A stretch of 64,000 nt of DNA from an uncultured Ellagibacter sp. (GCF_934636505.1 NZ_CAKUAL010000002.1:1-64000); one strand, 5' to 3'; positions 9,944-19,282 are shown, numbered from the stretch's first letter. The notes: generated by a model not told the origin, from the letters alone. Numbers and translations: made by a program.

Positions 9944-10936
9944 GTGACCCGCAAGGATGCCGACACGCGAGATGCTGCGGAGGAGTGGAAGCGCTCGGCC
10001 GAGCGCAAGGCGAGCCTGAAGGCCGCGCGCGCAACCGATGAGGAAAACGCAGGCCCGACACGTTCTACCCGCATCAAGGATTTTGCTTACAAGAAGACGC
10101 CGCAAAAGCTGAAAAATGCAACTGACCTGCAGGTTCGTTTTCGCACAGGTGCGATTTACGTAACCTTGTGCATCGTGTGCATCCTGGTAAGCGACATCTC
10201 GACGCTCGTTTTTTTGTGCGCGACGGCGGGGATTTGCGCTGGCGAGTTCTACTATATGCTGCGCGCCGATGCGAAGCTTCCCAACGAGATGCTCGGCATC
10301 ATCGCCGCGATACTCTACCCCGTAAGCGTGTACTTCCTCGGCGTGGTCGGCGCGCTGTACGTGAGCATCGCGCTTCTGCTCTCGCTTATCGTTTGGTACG
10401 TGTTTTGGCTGCGTGCGCGCGTGCCCGATGTCGGCGTGAGCTTTTTCGGTGCGGCGTACACAGGTCTTCTCCTTTCGGGCATCGTGGTCGTGCGCACGGC
10501 GCTGCCCGACCCGTGGGGCGGCGTGCTCGTCATCGGCATCTTCCTGAGCATCTGGGCGAACGATTCCTTCGCCTACTTGGTGGGAAGCAAAATCGGTAAG
10601 CATAAGATGGCTCCGCGCGTCAGCCCGAAGAAGAGCTGGGAGGGCTTTTTCGCGGGCATCGTTGGTTCGATGGTCATCTGGGGCCTGTTCACGCTGATTC
10701 CCGGCTTGAACCTGAACCTTCCCGAGGCGCTCGGGTTCGGTGTGGTCTGCGGTCTTATGGGCGTGCTGGGCGATTTGGCCGAAAGTCGCATCAAACGCAA
10801 CTCCGGTTTCAAGGATTCTGGCACGATCATGCCGGGTCATGGCGGCCTCCTCGATAGGTGCGACTCCCTGTTTCTCGTCGCGGCATCGTCGGCTATCCTT
10901 TTGGTGATTTCCGGGGCAATTCCCTTTAGCGTTTAA
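9944..10936 (+). CDS. cdsA: Phosphatidate cytidylyltransferase (CDP-diglyceride synthase)
   Basis: A 330-residue integral membrane enzyme that makes CDP-diacylglycerol from phosphatidate and CTP for phospholipid synthesis. The family signature is clear near the C-terminus: SRIKRNSGFKDSG followed by PGHGGLLDRCDS. About 65 charged residues precede the first membrane segment, longer than in many homologues. Roughly eight hydrophobic segments follow. The GTG start lies one base after the uppS stop, so initiation is probably by translational coupling. Confidence 0.95.
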   Translation: MTRKDADTRDAAEEWKRSAERKASLKAARATDEENAGPTRSTRIKDFAYKKTPQKLKNATDLQVRFRTGAIYVTLCIVCILVSDISTLVFLCATAGICAGEFYYMLRADAKLPNEMLGIIAAILYPVSVYFLGVVGALYVSIALLLSLIVWYVFWLRARVPDVGVSFFGAAYTGLLLSGIVVVRTALPDPWGGVLVIGIFLSIWANDSFAYLVGSKIGKHKMAPRVSPKKSWEGFFAGIVGSMVIWGLFTLIPGLNLNLPEALGFGVVCGLMGVLGDLAESRIKRNSGFKDSGTIMPGHGGLLDRCDSLFLVAASSAILLVISGAIPFSV

Positions 10937-10963
10937 ACGTCGCTTTTCAAGAAAGGTGCTTTC

Positions 10964-12187
10964 ATGAGGCGTATCGTCGTTTTGGGATCGACGGGGTCGA
11001 TCGGCACGCAAACGCTCGACGTGGTGCGTCAGCATCCCGATAAGCTTAAGATCGTGGGGCTTGCCGTGAACACGCGCGCCCAGGATATGCTTGCGCAGGC
11101 GAAGGAGTTCGGCGTCGGCCACCTCGCCGTGGGCAGCGAAGATGTCGCTGTGGGCGAAAGCGCTTCGGGCCTTGCCGCGTTCGCGAAGCCCTTTGGGGAA
11201 GACGGGTCGCTCGGTTTTGGGATGAATGCCGTGGTCGACTTGGTTCGATTATCCGAGGTTGACGTGGTCGTGAACGCGCTTGTGGGCGCTGCGGGCCTGC
11301 GTGCAAGCTACGAGACGCTCAAGGCTGGCAAGGTCTTGGCGCTCGCGAACAAAGAGAGCCTTGTTGTCGGCGGCGACTTGATCATGCCGCTTGCAGCGCA
11401 GGTCGATGCGGCGCGCAGGGCATCGGGATCTGCTCCCGCGGTGGGGCCGGCGGGCGCGCTCATGCCGATCGACTCCGAGCACGGGGCAATCTACCAGTGC
11501 CTGCTCGGCGAGAACGAACGCGAGGTCGCCAAGCTGTGGGTCACCGCATCGGGCGGGCCGTTCCGCGGTCGCACGCGCGACGATTTGCGCGACATCGCGC
11601 CTGCTCAGGCCTTGAAACATCCGACCTGGCACATGGGTGCCAAAATCTCGATCGACTCCTCCACGCTCATGAACAAGGGGCTCGAGGTTATTGAGGCGCA
11701 CCACCTGTTCAACATGCCCTACGACAAGATCGAAGTCGTCGTGCAGCCGCAAAGTGCCATCCACTCCATGGTCGAATACACCGACGGCAGTGTGAAGGCG
11801 CATCTGGGGACGACCGACATGCGCATTCCCATCCAGTTTGCGCTCTCGTACCCTGACCGATGGGAGGCCCCGGTCGCGCCGCTCGACTTCCGGACGCTGG
11901 GGTCTTTGGAATTCGCCGCCCCCGATGAGAAGACGTTTCGCTGCCTTGCGCTTGCGCGACATGCGGGATCAGTGGGCGGAACTCTTCCCTGCGTGATGAA
12001 CGCGGCGAACGAGATTGCCGTTGCCGCCTTCCTCTCCGAGCGGGGAAGCTATCTGGGCATTGCGGAATGCGTCGAGGCCGTGATGTCAGAGCACGAATCG
12101 CAGGGCGTGCAGAAAGTGGAGAGCATCGAGCAGCTTCAGGCGCTGGACGCTTGGGCGCGTGCGGAAGCCGGGAAGCATATACGCTAG
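10964..12187 (+). CDS. dxr: 1-deoxy-D-xylulose 5-phosphate reductoisomerase
   Basis: A 407-residue NADPH enzyme of the MEP isoprenoid pathway (DXP to MEP). Visible are the N-terminal nucleotide-binding LGSTGSIGTQTLDVV, ANKESLV, the metal/substrate motif PIDSEHGAI, TASGGPFR, and HPTWHMGAKISIDSSTLMNKG. An insert of about 12 residues rich in Ala/Gly/Pro (near 155-170) precedes PIDSEH. The site aagaaaggtg precedes the ATG. It supplies isoprenoids for the neighbouring uppS. In many bacteria rseP comes next; here a reversed surface-protein gene intervenes. Confidence 0.96.
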   Translation: MRRIVVLGSTGSIGTQTLDVVRQHPDKLKIVGLAVNTRAQDMLAQAKEFGVGHLAVGSEDVAVGESASGLAAFAKPFGEDGSLGFGMNAVVDLVRLSEVDVVVNALVGAAGLRASYETLKAGKVLALANKESLVVGGDLIMPLAAQVDAARRASGSAPAVGPAGALMPIDSEHGAIYQCLLGENEREVAKLWVTASGGPFRGRTRDDLRDIAPAQALKHPTWHMGAKISIDSSTLMNKGLEVIEAHHLFNMPYDKIEVVVQPQSAIHSMVEYTDGSVKAHLGTTDMRIPIQFALSYPDRWEAPVAPLDFRTLGSLEFAAPDEKTFRCLALARHAGSVGGTLPCVMNAANEIAVAAFLSERGSYLGIAECVEAVMSEHESQGVQKVESIEQLQALDAWARAEAGKHIR

Positions 12188-12209
12188 CCTGGAGCTTCAT
12201 CGTTTTATT

Positions 12210-12240
12210 CGGGAGGCCGACGGATTGTGCGTCGGCCTCC
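12210..12240. terminator. Shared terminator between dxr and the convergent surface-protein gene
   Basis: A 12-bp perfect stem (gggaggccgacg / cgtcggcctccc) with a seven-base loop, placed between two converging genes. T-runs are short on both sides (gttttatt upstream, gcgcgttt downstream), so strength is moderate. Confidence 0.75.
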
Positions 12241-12255
12241 CGCGCGTTTCGGCCC

Positions 12256-15200
12256 CTAGCGTCTACCTGCCTTTCTCTTGCGGAGCGCAAGCGCTCCAGC
12301 CCCGATGCCGATCGCTCCCGCCGAGACCATGAGCACGGGGATCATCTTCAGCGCGAAGCCCATAAGCTCATCGCCGGTTTTTCCCAGACCCTTGCCCCTT
12401 GTGGTGCTGCCGCCCGAATTGACGATGGGCTGCGCGCCTTCGTCGACGTTCACGATGGCGTGGGCGATGCGCGCATCTTCAAGGCTGGGCGAGGTGAGCA
12501 CCGCCCTGTTCGAGAACTTCGTTCCCGCCAGCGCTTCGTCGGCGATGTCTGCGGCGAAGGTAATCGTTGCGGTGCTTCCCTTTTCGAGCGTCCCGATGAA
12601 CGCGGAAAACGTGTTGCCATCGCTTTCGAGGGCGGCATCGACCGGTTTTCCGTCGATTGCGACGTGGATGCTGTCGAAGTCGATAGGGGCCCCGCCGGGC
12701 ATCTTCGTGTCCGCGACCAGCACGCTCTCGACCGTGCCGCCGACTGCCGTCGCCTCGATGGTGAAGCCGATCCGCTCGCCAATGGCTGCACTCTCCCTGT
12801 CGACGCTCTTCACGAGCTCGATGTCGACCTTGGAGGCAGGCCGCTCGATGACGGCAACGCGCGCTGTGCTGTGCGGCCTATCGCTTAACGTGGGCGACTC
12901 GATCGTCGCGGTGTTTTCGACGGTCGATCCGGCAAGGGATCCCTCTTCGATAAGGGCCTCATATTCGACGGAAACGTTCGACCCTGCGCTCACCTTGCCG
13001 AGTTTCAAGGCGAACGATTGGGTGTCCCTGCTTGCGAAGTCAGGTTCGATCCGCTTGCCGTCTACAGTTGCTACGAACGTGGCGTAGTCGATGGCGACCC
13101 CTTCGGGCATCCCCTCGTCCACGAGCAGCGCATCTTCGAGGTCTGTCTCGCCGACCTCGACCGATAGGGCGTAGGAAACCGTCTCTCCTGCAAAAACGGA
13201 TTCTGCCGATGCCGTCTTCTCGATGCTTGCTGTGCCTGCGGGCGCGACGATGTCCACTACTGCTTGCGCAGTACGCTCGCCTCCGAGGGTGGGCGAGGTG
13301 AGCGTCGCGCCGTTCACCACCTTGTGCCCAACAAGGCCCTCATCAGCGACGTTCGCCTTGAACGACACCACGGCAACATCGTCTTTCCCCATCGTGCCGA
13401 GCTCGATTGCGAACGAGTCCCCTTTCTGGTGCACGACGGGTTCCTCCACGGTCTTTCCATTCACGGTAACGCTCAGGCTGGTGAAGTCGACTTCGATGCC
13501 CGAGGGGAGGCCGCTGTCGGTTATCACGGCGTCGCGCAGGGTCCCGTTGGTCGCGCGAGCCGTGATCGTGTACGTAAACGTGTCTCCCACCTGCGCGGTT
13601 TCCGCGCTCGCCTCCTTCTCAAGCGAGGCGTCCGCTAAAGGTTCGCCCACTTCGACGTCGTTTGCGGCGCTCGCTGTGGCAGCATCGCTTGCTTTGGCTT
13701 GCGCGCGGTTGACGACATGCTCGGATGCGACGGGGAGTTTTGCCGAGTATGCCACCGTGAGGGCCTCGCCGTCGTGCAAATCGATGCCCGGTTGGAGGGA
13801 GAAACCGAAGACAGTGCCGTCCTCGTTTTTCTCCAGCGTGACGTCAGGGTTGTCGAGGGTCGTTCCGTCGGGTCCGGTTACCAAGATGGACGAGGCGTCG
13901 ATCGAGGCGAGCTCGTCGCTTTCGAAGCGGTCGGCGAAGATAACGTTGTGCGCGGTCGAGCCCTCGCGGGTTTGGGCGACGGTGACGGTGTAGTGGGCGA
14001 CATCCCCCGCCTCGTAGCGCGGCTTGTCGGAGGTCTTCGAGACCTGGAGCTGCGCATCCTTCACCGTAATCGACGCGTCGCCGCTTGTTTGCGTGTTGGG
14101 TTCGTCGGTTGCGGCAATCGCTATGTTGCCGACGGTCGATCCCGCGAGCGCGGCGTCGGCGATGGCGACGGTGTAGTCGACGAACACGGCCGTCTCGCCT
14201 TCCTCGCCAAGGGGGTTTGTCCCTTGCTCGGCCTTCTCGCCGAAGCGATAGAATGTGCGCTCGGGCGAGTTGCTGGTGAGATTGCGATTCGTCTCTATCG
14301 TGAAAGAGGGCTTCTCCCCGTCGGTGCTGATCACGCAGCTGTCGGTGATGTCGTTGCCCTCGGAATCCCAAACTTTGATGCTGTCTCGCTGCAATTCAAC
14401 TCCCTTCGCTTGCAAAAGGTCGGAAACGACCAGGTTGCGCCCGATTGTCCCCGGCGTGTTATTCGTCACCTTCACGCGGAAGTTCACAAGGTCGCCAATG
14501 CTGCAGGTGCTCTGCGATGCAGTCTTCTCCACCTGCAAAGTTGGCTGGTTCAGCCAGGTCAACGCACTGTCGTGCGCGTCGGTCGCATTGTCGGCGCTCA
14601 CGGTTGCCGTGTTCTCAATTTCCCACCCCGTGATGGAGTCCTCGGGGTAGCACGTGCAGGTAATGGTGACGGGCATATTTGCGGGAAGGTGGCTTATGGT
14701 TGTTGCGAATCCGGTCCCCGCAGGCTTTGTCGAGCAGGTGACTTCCCGCTGCTCAAGCTGGCTGGGTGCCGACCCTTCGGCTCCTACCGGATAGGAAATG
14801 CTTTCAGGGACTCCCGAGACGTCGACCGCGAGCTCGCCTGTGTCTGTCCGTCCGATCTTGAGTCCCTCGGGAAGGCTCTCGTCGCTTACGATTACGTTGT
14901 TCGCAACAGTGCACTCCTTCGTGTTCTCGACGACTATCGTGTATACGACTGCTCCCGCATCTTGCTCGGATGCCCCGATGAAGTGCTCGTAGCGATCGAC
15001 GGTCTTCTCGATGGAGAGGGTCGCCGTGTTCGTCCAAATCTCGGCAGAATCGGACGCTTCCTCGCAGTTGTTCGCGCGGGCTGTGGCGATGTTCACTTGC
15101 TCGGTGCCATTGCCCGCTTGGGTGGCGATGGCCGCGAAGCTTACGGTGAGCGCGTCCCCGTAGTTGAACTTGTCAAGCGAGCAGCTCCAACGGTTGCCCT

Positions 15201-16887
15201 CGACGCTCGGGGTGGGGAGGCTTTCAAGCCCTGTGACCTGCACCGTTTCGGGGATAAGCTCAAGCCCTTCGGGAAGGCTGTCGAAGAAGACGGCCTCGCG
15301 GCACTGGGCGTTTTTCTCGCTTTGCGCGAAGGAAGCGGTGAAGCGGACCACCTCGCCTACCTCGTATTCGTAGGCGTCTGCGGTTTTGTCGACGGTGAGC
15401 CTCGGCGGGACGAGAGTCGTCTCGACGCTGTTGCTCGGATAGGTTCCCCTGTCATTGACGCGGGCGTAGGCGCTGTTCGACACGGAGAGCGCGCCGTCGG
15501 CGGGGTACTCGATGAGCTCAGCTTTGAACTCGAAACGGTACGTCTCGCCCTGCATGCGCATGGAATGCTGCAGATAGCTTTGCGAGAACACGAACCTCAC
15601 GGCGTTGTCGCCCTCGCCTCCTTGGCCTGCATAGACCACTTCACCCGCGTTCTCGATCAGCTGTCCCTCGCTGTCGGTGAGATAGCCGCTCCCGTCGACG
15701 TAGCGCATCTCGCGGGGAAGCACGTCGACAATCTCGAGGTTGGTGTAGGAGTAGCCGTTTCGGCAGGTCACGCCACGCTCGTGCACGGGAACCTCGACGG
15801 TGTAGGCAACCACGTCGCCGATTGAGATCCCTTCGGTCTTGTCGGCAGTTTTGCGCACATCGAGCTTGCCGTCTTCGACGATGTCGTCGTTGGGGTTCGG
15901 TGCGGTGAGAAACTCGTTCGTCATGGCGAAAAACGATTGCGCTGTCGAGTTCGAGCCCCTCCAAGACGACATGAACGAGAGCTTAACGGGCGTTCCCTTC
16001 TGCGATTCGGTGGTGTCGAAATACGCTCCCACCAGGCCGAGCTTGTAGAGTGGGTCGTTCGGGTCGGCGCTGATGGCGCCGTGCTCGTCCTCGACGCCGC
16101 CGCATGGGTATTCGGGCGAGGTGATGATGCTTTGTTCCTCGTCGATGGACAGGAAGTCGTTTTTGTCGACGACCTGCGCGAGCGAGACGGCGCCCCCGAA
16201 GCCGAACTTCTGCCCCACATCCAGATCGATGCAGGTCATATGCCCTTTAGCCTCGAAGGGATCGTCGGTTCCCGCGTAGAAGAACTCGACGCTCACCTCA
16301 AGGTCGGTCAAGCCCACCGTGTAGAAATTCAGGTTCTCGATGAGCGATCCCGTGCGCTGGTAGCCGCTGTTCACGAACACGCCAGGCTGGAAGGTGTCGT
16401 AATCGGCCCGCTCCTCGTATTCGTCCCAGCCGGAAGCGCCGTTCGACATGACGGGCTCCACATAATTCCAGTTGGAAAGCGTGACAACGGCATCGACCTT
16501 GTCGTTGCCATAGCTTGCGCCGGTGTAGCGAAGCGCGAAGCTGCCCTTCGGTGTCGTGCGGTCGATGCGTGCCGCGAACCCGGAATCGTCGGGTGAGGCC
16601 AGCTCGTCGTAGTCCCGAGGATAGTACTGCTTGATATTCGGTTCGCTCGTGAATCCACGCACGATCTCGACGTCGGTAAAGCTAATGCCCCAGTTGAACC
16701 CTTCTGGCGTGAACGAGTCCTCGGGGATGTACTCGATGGGAATCTTGCTCGCCGCCTGCGCGACCCCAGGCGTGCAAAGCGCAGCGCCGGGGGCGAGCCC
16801 GATTGCGAGGGCGAGTGCCAGAGCGATGTTGATTGCCTTATGTTTTGCCTGTTCAATCGGCTGAGGAAGCCTCCTTGCGCTAGCCAT
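12256..16887 (-). CDS. Giant cell-wall-anchored surface protein with DUF11-like repeats
   Basis: A 1543-residue secreted protein. It begins with a basic, hydrophobic signal peptide (about residues 1-45, cleavage after VAQA). An unrecognised N-terminal domain of about 290 residues follows. From about residue 340 come eight successive repeats of 110-160 residues, each opening with a variant of LxVxKTA and GDxVxYTVxV. This is the pattern of the DUF11/conserved-repeat family, which forms extended immunoglobulin-like rods. The C-terminus has a sorting-type signal: LGKTG (1501-1505), a hydrophobic stretch and a basic end RKRKAGRR. The motif has Gly where LPxTG has Pro. The ATG has aaggagg just upstream. 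It is probably an adhesin or surface fibre; the ligand is unknown. It lies opposite to, and splits, the dxr-rseP pair. Confidence 0.85.
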   Translation of the reverse strand: MASARRLPQPIEQAKHKAINIALALALAIGLAPGAALCTPGVAQAASKIPIEYIPEDSFTPEGFNWGISFTDVEIVRGFTSEPNIKQYYPRDYDELASPDDSGFAARIDRTTPKGSFALRYTGASYGNDKVDAVVTLSNWNYVEPVMSNGASGWDEYEERADYDTFQPGVFVNSGYQRTGSLIENLNFYTVGLTDLEVSVEFFYAGTDDPFEAKGHMTCIDLDVGQKFGFGGAVSLAQVVDKNDFLSIDEEQSIITSPEYPCGGVEDEHGAISADPNDPLYKLGLVGAYFDTTESQKGTPVKLSFMSSWRGSNSTAQSFFAMTNEFLTAPNPNDDIVEDGKLDVRKTADKTEGISIGDVVAYTVEVPVHERGVTCRNGYSYTNLEIVDVLPREMRYVDGSGYLTDSEGQLIENAGEVVYAGQGGEGDNAVRFVFSQSYLQHSMRMQGETYRFEFKAELIEYPADGALSVSNSAYARVNDRGTYPSNSVETTLVPPRLTVDKTADAYEYEVGEVVRFTASFAQSEKNAQCREAVFFDSLPEGLELIPETVQVTGLESLPTPSVEGNRWSCSLDKFNYGDALTVSFAAIATQAGNGTEQVNIATARANNCEEASDSAEIWTNTATLSIEKTVDRYEHFIGASEQDAGAVVYTIVVENTKECTVANNVIVSDESLPEGLKIGRTDTGELAVDVSGVPESISYPVGAEGSAPSQLEQREVTCSTKPAGTGFATTISHLPANMPVTITCTCYPEDSITGWEIENTATVSADNATDAHDSALTWLNQPTLQVEKTASQSTCSIGDLVNFRVKVTNNTPGTIGRNLVVSDLLQAKGVELQRDSIKVWDSEGNDITDSCVISTDGEKPSFTIETNRNLTSNSPERTFYRFGEKAEQGTNPLGEEGETAVFVDYTVAIADAALAGSTVGNIAIAATDEPNTQTSGDASITVKDAQLQVSKTSDKPRYEAGDVAHYTVTVAQTREGSTAHNVIFADRFESDELASIDASSILVTGPDGTTLDNPDVTLEKNEDGTVFGFSLQPGIDLHDGEALTVAYSAKLPVASEHVVNRAQAKASDAATASAANDVEVGEPLADASLEKEASAETAQVGDTFTYTITARATNGTLRDAVITDSGLPSGIEVDFTSLSVTVNGKTVEEPVVHQKGDSFAIELGTMGKDDVAVVSFKANVADEGLVGHKVVNGATLTSPTLGGERTAQAVVDIVAPAGTASIEKTASAESVFAGETVSYALSVEVGETDLEDALLVDEGMPEGVAIDYATFVATVDGKRIEPDFASRDTQSFALKLGKVSAGSNVSVEYEALIEEGSLAGSTVENTATIESPTLSDRPHSTARVAVIERPASKVDIELVKSVDRESAAIGERIGFTIEATAVGGTVESVLVADTKMPGGAPIDFDSIHVAIDGKPVDAALESDGNTFSAFIGTLEKGSTATITFAADIADEALAGTKFSNRAVLTSPSLEDARIAHAIVNVDEGAQPIVNSGGSTTRGKGLGKTGDELMGFALKMIPVLMVSAGAIGIGAGALALRKRKAGRR

Positions 16888-16930
16888 AGGGGCCTCCTTG
16901 CGTGCCGAGTTCGAAAAGTTGGCTATTCAT
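16880..16930 (-). CDS. 16-residue leader peptide overlapping the surface-protein start
   Basis: An ATG with a strong aaaggagcacc site opens a 16-codon frame (MNSQLFELGTQGGPYG). Its TAG overlaps the first codons of the surface-protein gene. The downstream gene's own aaggagg site lies inside this small frame. This is the arrangement expected for translational coupling. No similarity to known leader peptides is recognised. Confidence 0.5.
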   Translation of the reverse strand: MNSQLFELGTQGGPYG

Positions 16931-17349
16931 GGTGCTCCTTTCTCGCGAAATGCGCTCACTGCGCCGGGGAGTCTGAGCATAACGTCGCGTTCTGGCGGCG
17001 AGGACGCACCAACCTTGCCGTTTCATCGCGCGTTATCTGCACGGAGGTCCCCGAAAGTCGGTGGGAAATCCCTACAAACTCGGCTGAAACTGCACCGCGA
17101 TTCGAATATCTCCAACGCAAATTCGACGCGCATTCCCGAAAACCTGGCGAAAACCTGGCAGAAAGTCGGCAACGGTTCGGCAACAAAAGCCGCACAGGGG
17201 GTGTAGGTTTTCTGGGCTGGGCGCATCGGTCGGCGCGGCTTTCCTATAATGGGCGCTGAACGTGTTATTCGGTGACTCGCTTTCGCCCGCCTTGGATGCG
17301 AGGAGCTTGCTGCCCCGTACCCCTTCAAGCCTTCCGAGGAGTCGCTTGC
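16931..17349. other. Intergenic region between surface protein and rseP
   Basis: About 420 bases without a credible gene; it must hold the promoters of the two divergent genes. The sequence gaaaacctggc occurs twice in direct tandem at 17138-17159. A consensus tataat at 17245-17250 probably serves rseP, although no good -35 is spaced before it. Confidence 0.5.
17245..17250 (+). promoter_or_regulatory. Probable -10 box for rseP
   Basis: A perfect tataat about 100 bases before the rseP start. The -35 region is not recognisable. Its presence supports independent expression of rseP now that dxr no longer runs into it. Confidence 0.5.
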
Positions 17350-18462
17350 ATGGATATTGTCCTTATGATTCTGTACGTCTCGATCCTGCTCGGCTTCCTC
17401 GTGTTCATCCACGAGGGCGGGCATTATCTGGCATCCCGCGCGTTTGGCGTGCGCGTGACCGAGTTCATGATCGGCTTTCCCGGGCCTGGCATCGGCTTCA
17501 CCAAATGGGGCACGAAGTTCGGCGTGACCTGCGTTCCCCTTGGTGGCTACGCGAAGGTGTGCGGGATGGAGCCGGGCGAGATGAGCCCCCATCTGGAAAG
17601 CGTGCTTGCGGCGATATACCGGCGCGGGACGGCAAACATGGAGGATATCGCGCAAGATTGCGGCATCTCCAACGACGACGCCCTCGCCGCCCTCGATGAG
17701 TTGGTGGAGTGGGGAAGCATCAAGGGTCCTACGAAAAAGGACAAGTTTAACACCTACCGCGCGATGGCCACCCGTCCCACCAAGGGGCAGGTCAAGCGCG
17801 CCGAGGCGGCGGGGCAGCCGGTTCCTCTCGCCTATGAGCTGGGACAACCGCGCCTGGTCGACGACCCCCACGCCCTCTTCGAAAGCGAATACAACCAGCA
17901 GTACCGAAGCCTTCCCTTCTGGAAGCGCACCATAATCCTCCTTGCGGGAATCGCCGTGAACCTGTTGTTCGCCGTTCTAGTCTTCGTGGTGGTGTACTCC
18001 ATCGTGGGCGTCGATATGACGAACTCGCAAACGGGCGAGGTCTCGCACATCACCATGTCGCCTTTGCGCTCGGTGGAAGTCGGCTTCGCCTACATCGGCG
18101 CGGTGGTCCAGATGGTGGTAAGCCTGTTCAATCCGCAAACGGCGGCCGATGTCGTGTCGAACTCGACGTCGGTAGTCGGCATCGCTGTCATGTCGAAAAC
18201 CTACGCTGAGGCGGGGCTTCTCGAATTCGTCTTCTTCATGGCGATGCTCTCGGTTTCGCTCGGCATCATGAACCTGCTGCCGATCCCGCCCCTCGACGGC
18301 GGCCGCTTCATCATCGAGATCTTCCAGAAGCTCACGCGCAAGAACGTGTCGACGCGCGCCCTGAGCTATATGAGCGCGGCGGGAATGATTCTCTTTCTGG
18401 GGTTCTTTGCCATCATGGTCAACCAGGACGTGCAGCGTTTCGTCTTCGGCAACTGGGGTTAG
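17350..18462 (+). CDS. Site-2 zinc metalloprotease, RseP/M50B-like, PDZ region replaced
   Basis: A 370-residue multipass intramembrane protease. The zinc site is HEGGH (His21, Glu22, His25) in the first membrane helix, and Asp315 lies in LPIPPLDGG. The GIAVNLLFA helix is the usual second core segment. Known RseP proteins carry one or two PDZ domains between core helices, but I see no PDZ motif. Instead, residues about 80-140 form an insert (LESVLAAIYRRGTANMEDIA, then CGISNDDALAALDELVEWG) that reads like a winged helix-turn-helix. ATG at 17350 has gaggag upstream. RseP-type proteases cut single-pass membrane proteins such as anti-sigma factors; the substrate here is unknown. Confidence 0.88.
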   Translation: MDIVLMILYVSILLGFLVFIHEGGHYLASRAFGVRVTEFMIGFPGPGIGFTKWGTKFGVTCVPLGGYAKVCGMEPGEMSPHLESVLAAIYRRGTANMEDIAQDCGISNDDALAALDELVEWGSIKGPTKKDKFNTYRAMATRPTKGQVKRAEAAGQPVPLAYELGQPRLVDDPHALFESEYNQQYRSLPFWKRTIILLAGIAVNLLFAVLVFVVVYSIVGVDMTNSQTGEVSHITMSPLRSVEVGFAYIGAVVQMVVSLFNPQTAADVVSNSTSVVGIAVMSKTYAEAGLLEFVFFMAMLSVSLGIMNLLPIPPLDGGRFIIEIFQKLTRKNVSTRALSYMSAAGMILFLGFFAIMVNQDVQRFVFGNWG

Positions 18463-18564
18463 TCCGCGCGCCGCTCGCCCAAATGCTTGCCCGTGCGCCG
18501 CAGGGAAACTATCTTTCTTGCTAGGCTCTAGGGGAAAGAGAGAGACGGGCGAAAGGACGGCGAG

Positions 18565-19254
18565 GTGGCGAGCGAGGCTCCAATCGGCGTGATATTCGAC
18601 TGTGACGGCACGCTTCTTGACAGCATGGGCGTGTGGCGCGAGATGGAAAGCGAGTTCGCGCATCGGGCGGGCGGCGAGCTTTCGCCAGCCGACAAAGACC
18701 TGCTGACGACGATGACCACGCCCGAGGCGGGCGAGTTCTTCCACACGAAATTCGGACTGGGCGCATCCCCCCAAGAGGTCGTGCGCATGGTAGGCGAGTA
18801 CATGATGGAGTTCTACTCGACCCGCGCGACGGCGCGCCCGGGTGCGCTCGCGTTCGTCCGCGCCCTGTTCGATCGCGGCATCAGGCTGTCGGTGGCCTCT
18901 TCCTCCCCGATGCCGTATTTGCTGGCAGGGCTTTCCCATACAGGGTTCCTTCCGATGCTCGACGCGGTAGTTTCCGTCGATGACGTGGGGAAACCGAAGC
19001 GCGAACCCGCGGTGTACGACCGCGCGCGCTCGCTTATGGGCACCGAGCTTTCCCATACCTGGGGTGTGGAAGACGCGCTATACGCGGTCGGCACGCTCAA
19101 GCGGGCGGGGTACCATACGCTGGCGGTGTACGACTGCGATATGTCAGGAACTTACGCAGCGCTTTCCTCTTCTGCCGAGCGTGCGGTGCGCGATTTCCGC
19201 GACCTCGACCCTGACGAGTTCATCGAATTTGCCCGAATGGTTTCCATGCCGTAG
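18565..19254 (+). CDS. HAD-superfamily phosphatase, beta-phosphoglucomutase-like
   Basis: A 229-residue protein with motif I DCDGTLLDS (nucleophile and acid Asp near residues 11 and 13), an alpha-helical cap, motif II ASSSP, and a lysine region KPKREPAVY. Motif IV is unusual: the expected GD(S/A)xxD reads GVEDALYAV, with a normal ED pair. The GTG start follows gaaaggacggcgag. The substrate cannot be named; sugar phosphates or nucleotides are typical for this subgroup. Confidence 0.82.
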   Translation: MASEAPIGVIFDCDGTLLDSMGVWREMESEFAHRAGGELSPADKDLLTTMTTPEAGEFFHTKFGLGASPQEVVRMVGEYMMEFYSTRATARPGALAFVRALFDRGIRLSVASSSPMPYLLAGLSHTGFLPMLDAVVSVDDVGKPKREPAVYDRARSLMGTELSHTWGVEDALYAVGTLKRAGYHTLAVYDCDMSGTYAALSSSAERAVRDFRDLDPDEFIEFARMVSMP

Positions 19255-19276
19255 GAAAACACGCGACTCCATTCCC

Positions 19277-19282
19277 TATAAT
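19277..19282 (+). promoter_or_regulatory. Probable -10 box for the CmpB-like gene
   Basis: A perfect tataat 47 bases before the ATG at 19329. It overlaps an in-frame ATG at 19281, which argues that the earlier ATG is not the start. No clear -35. Confidence 0.5.

Noticed and set aside
13699..15825. 708-codon plus-strand frame inside the surface-protein gene
   Set aside because: The minus-strand gene has a signal peptide, regular repeats and a sorting signal; the plus-strand frame shows only compositional bias.
16840..17259. 139-codon plus-strand frame before rseP
   Set aside because: It overlaps the surface-protein start and its leader peptide, and has no ribosome site or recognisable motif.
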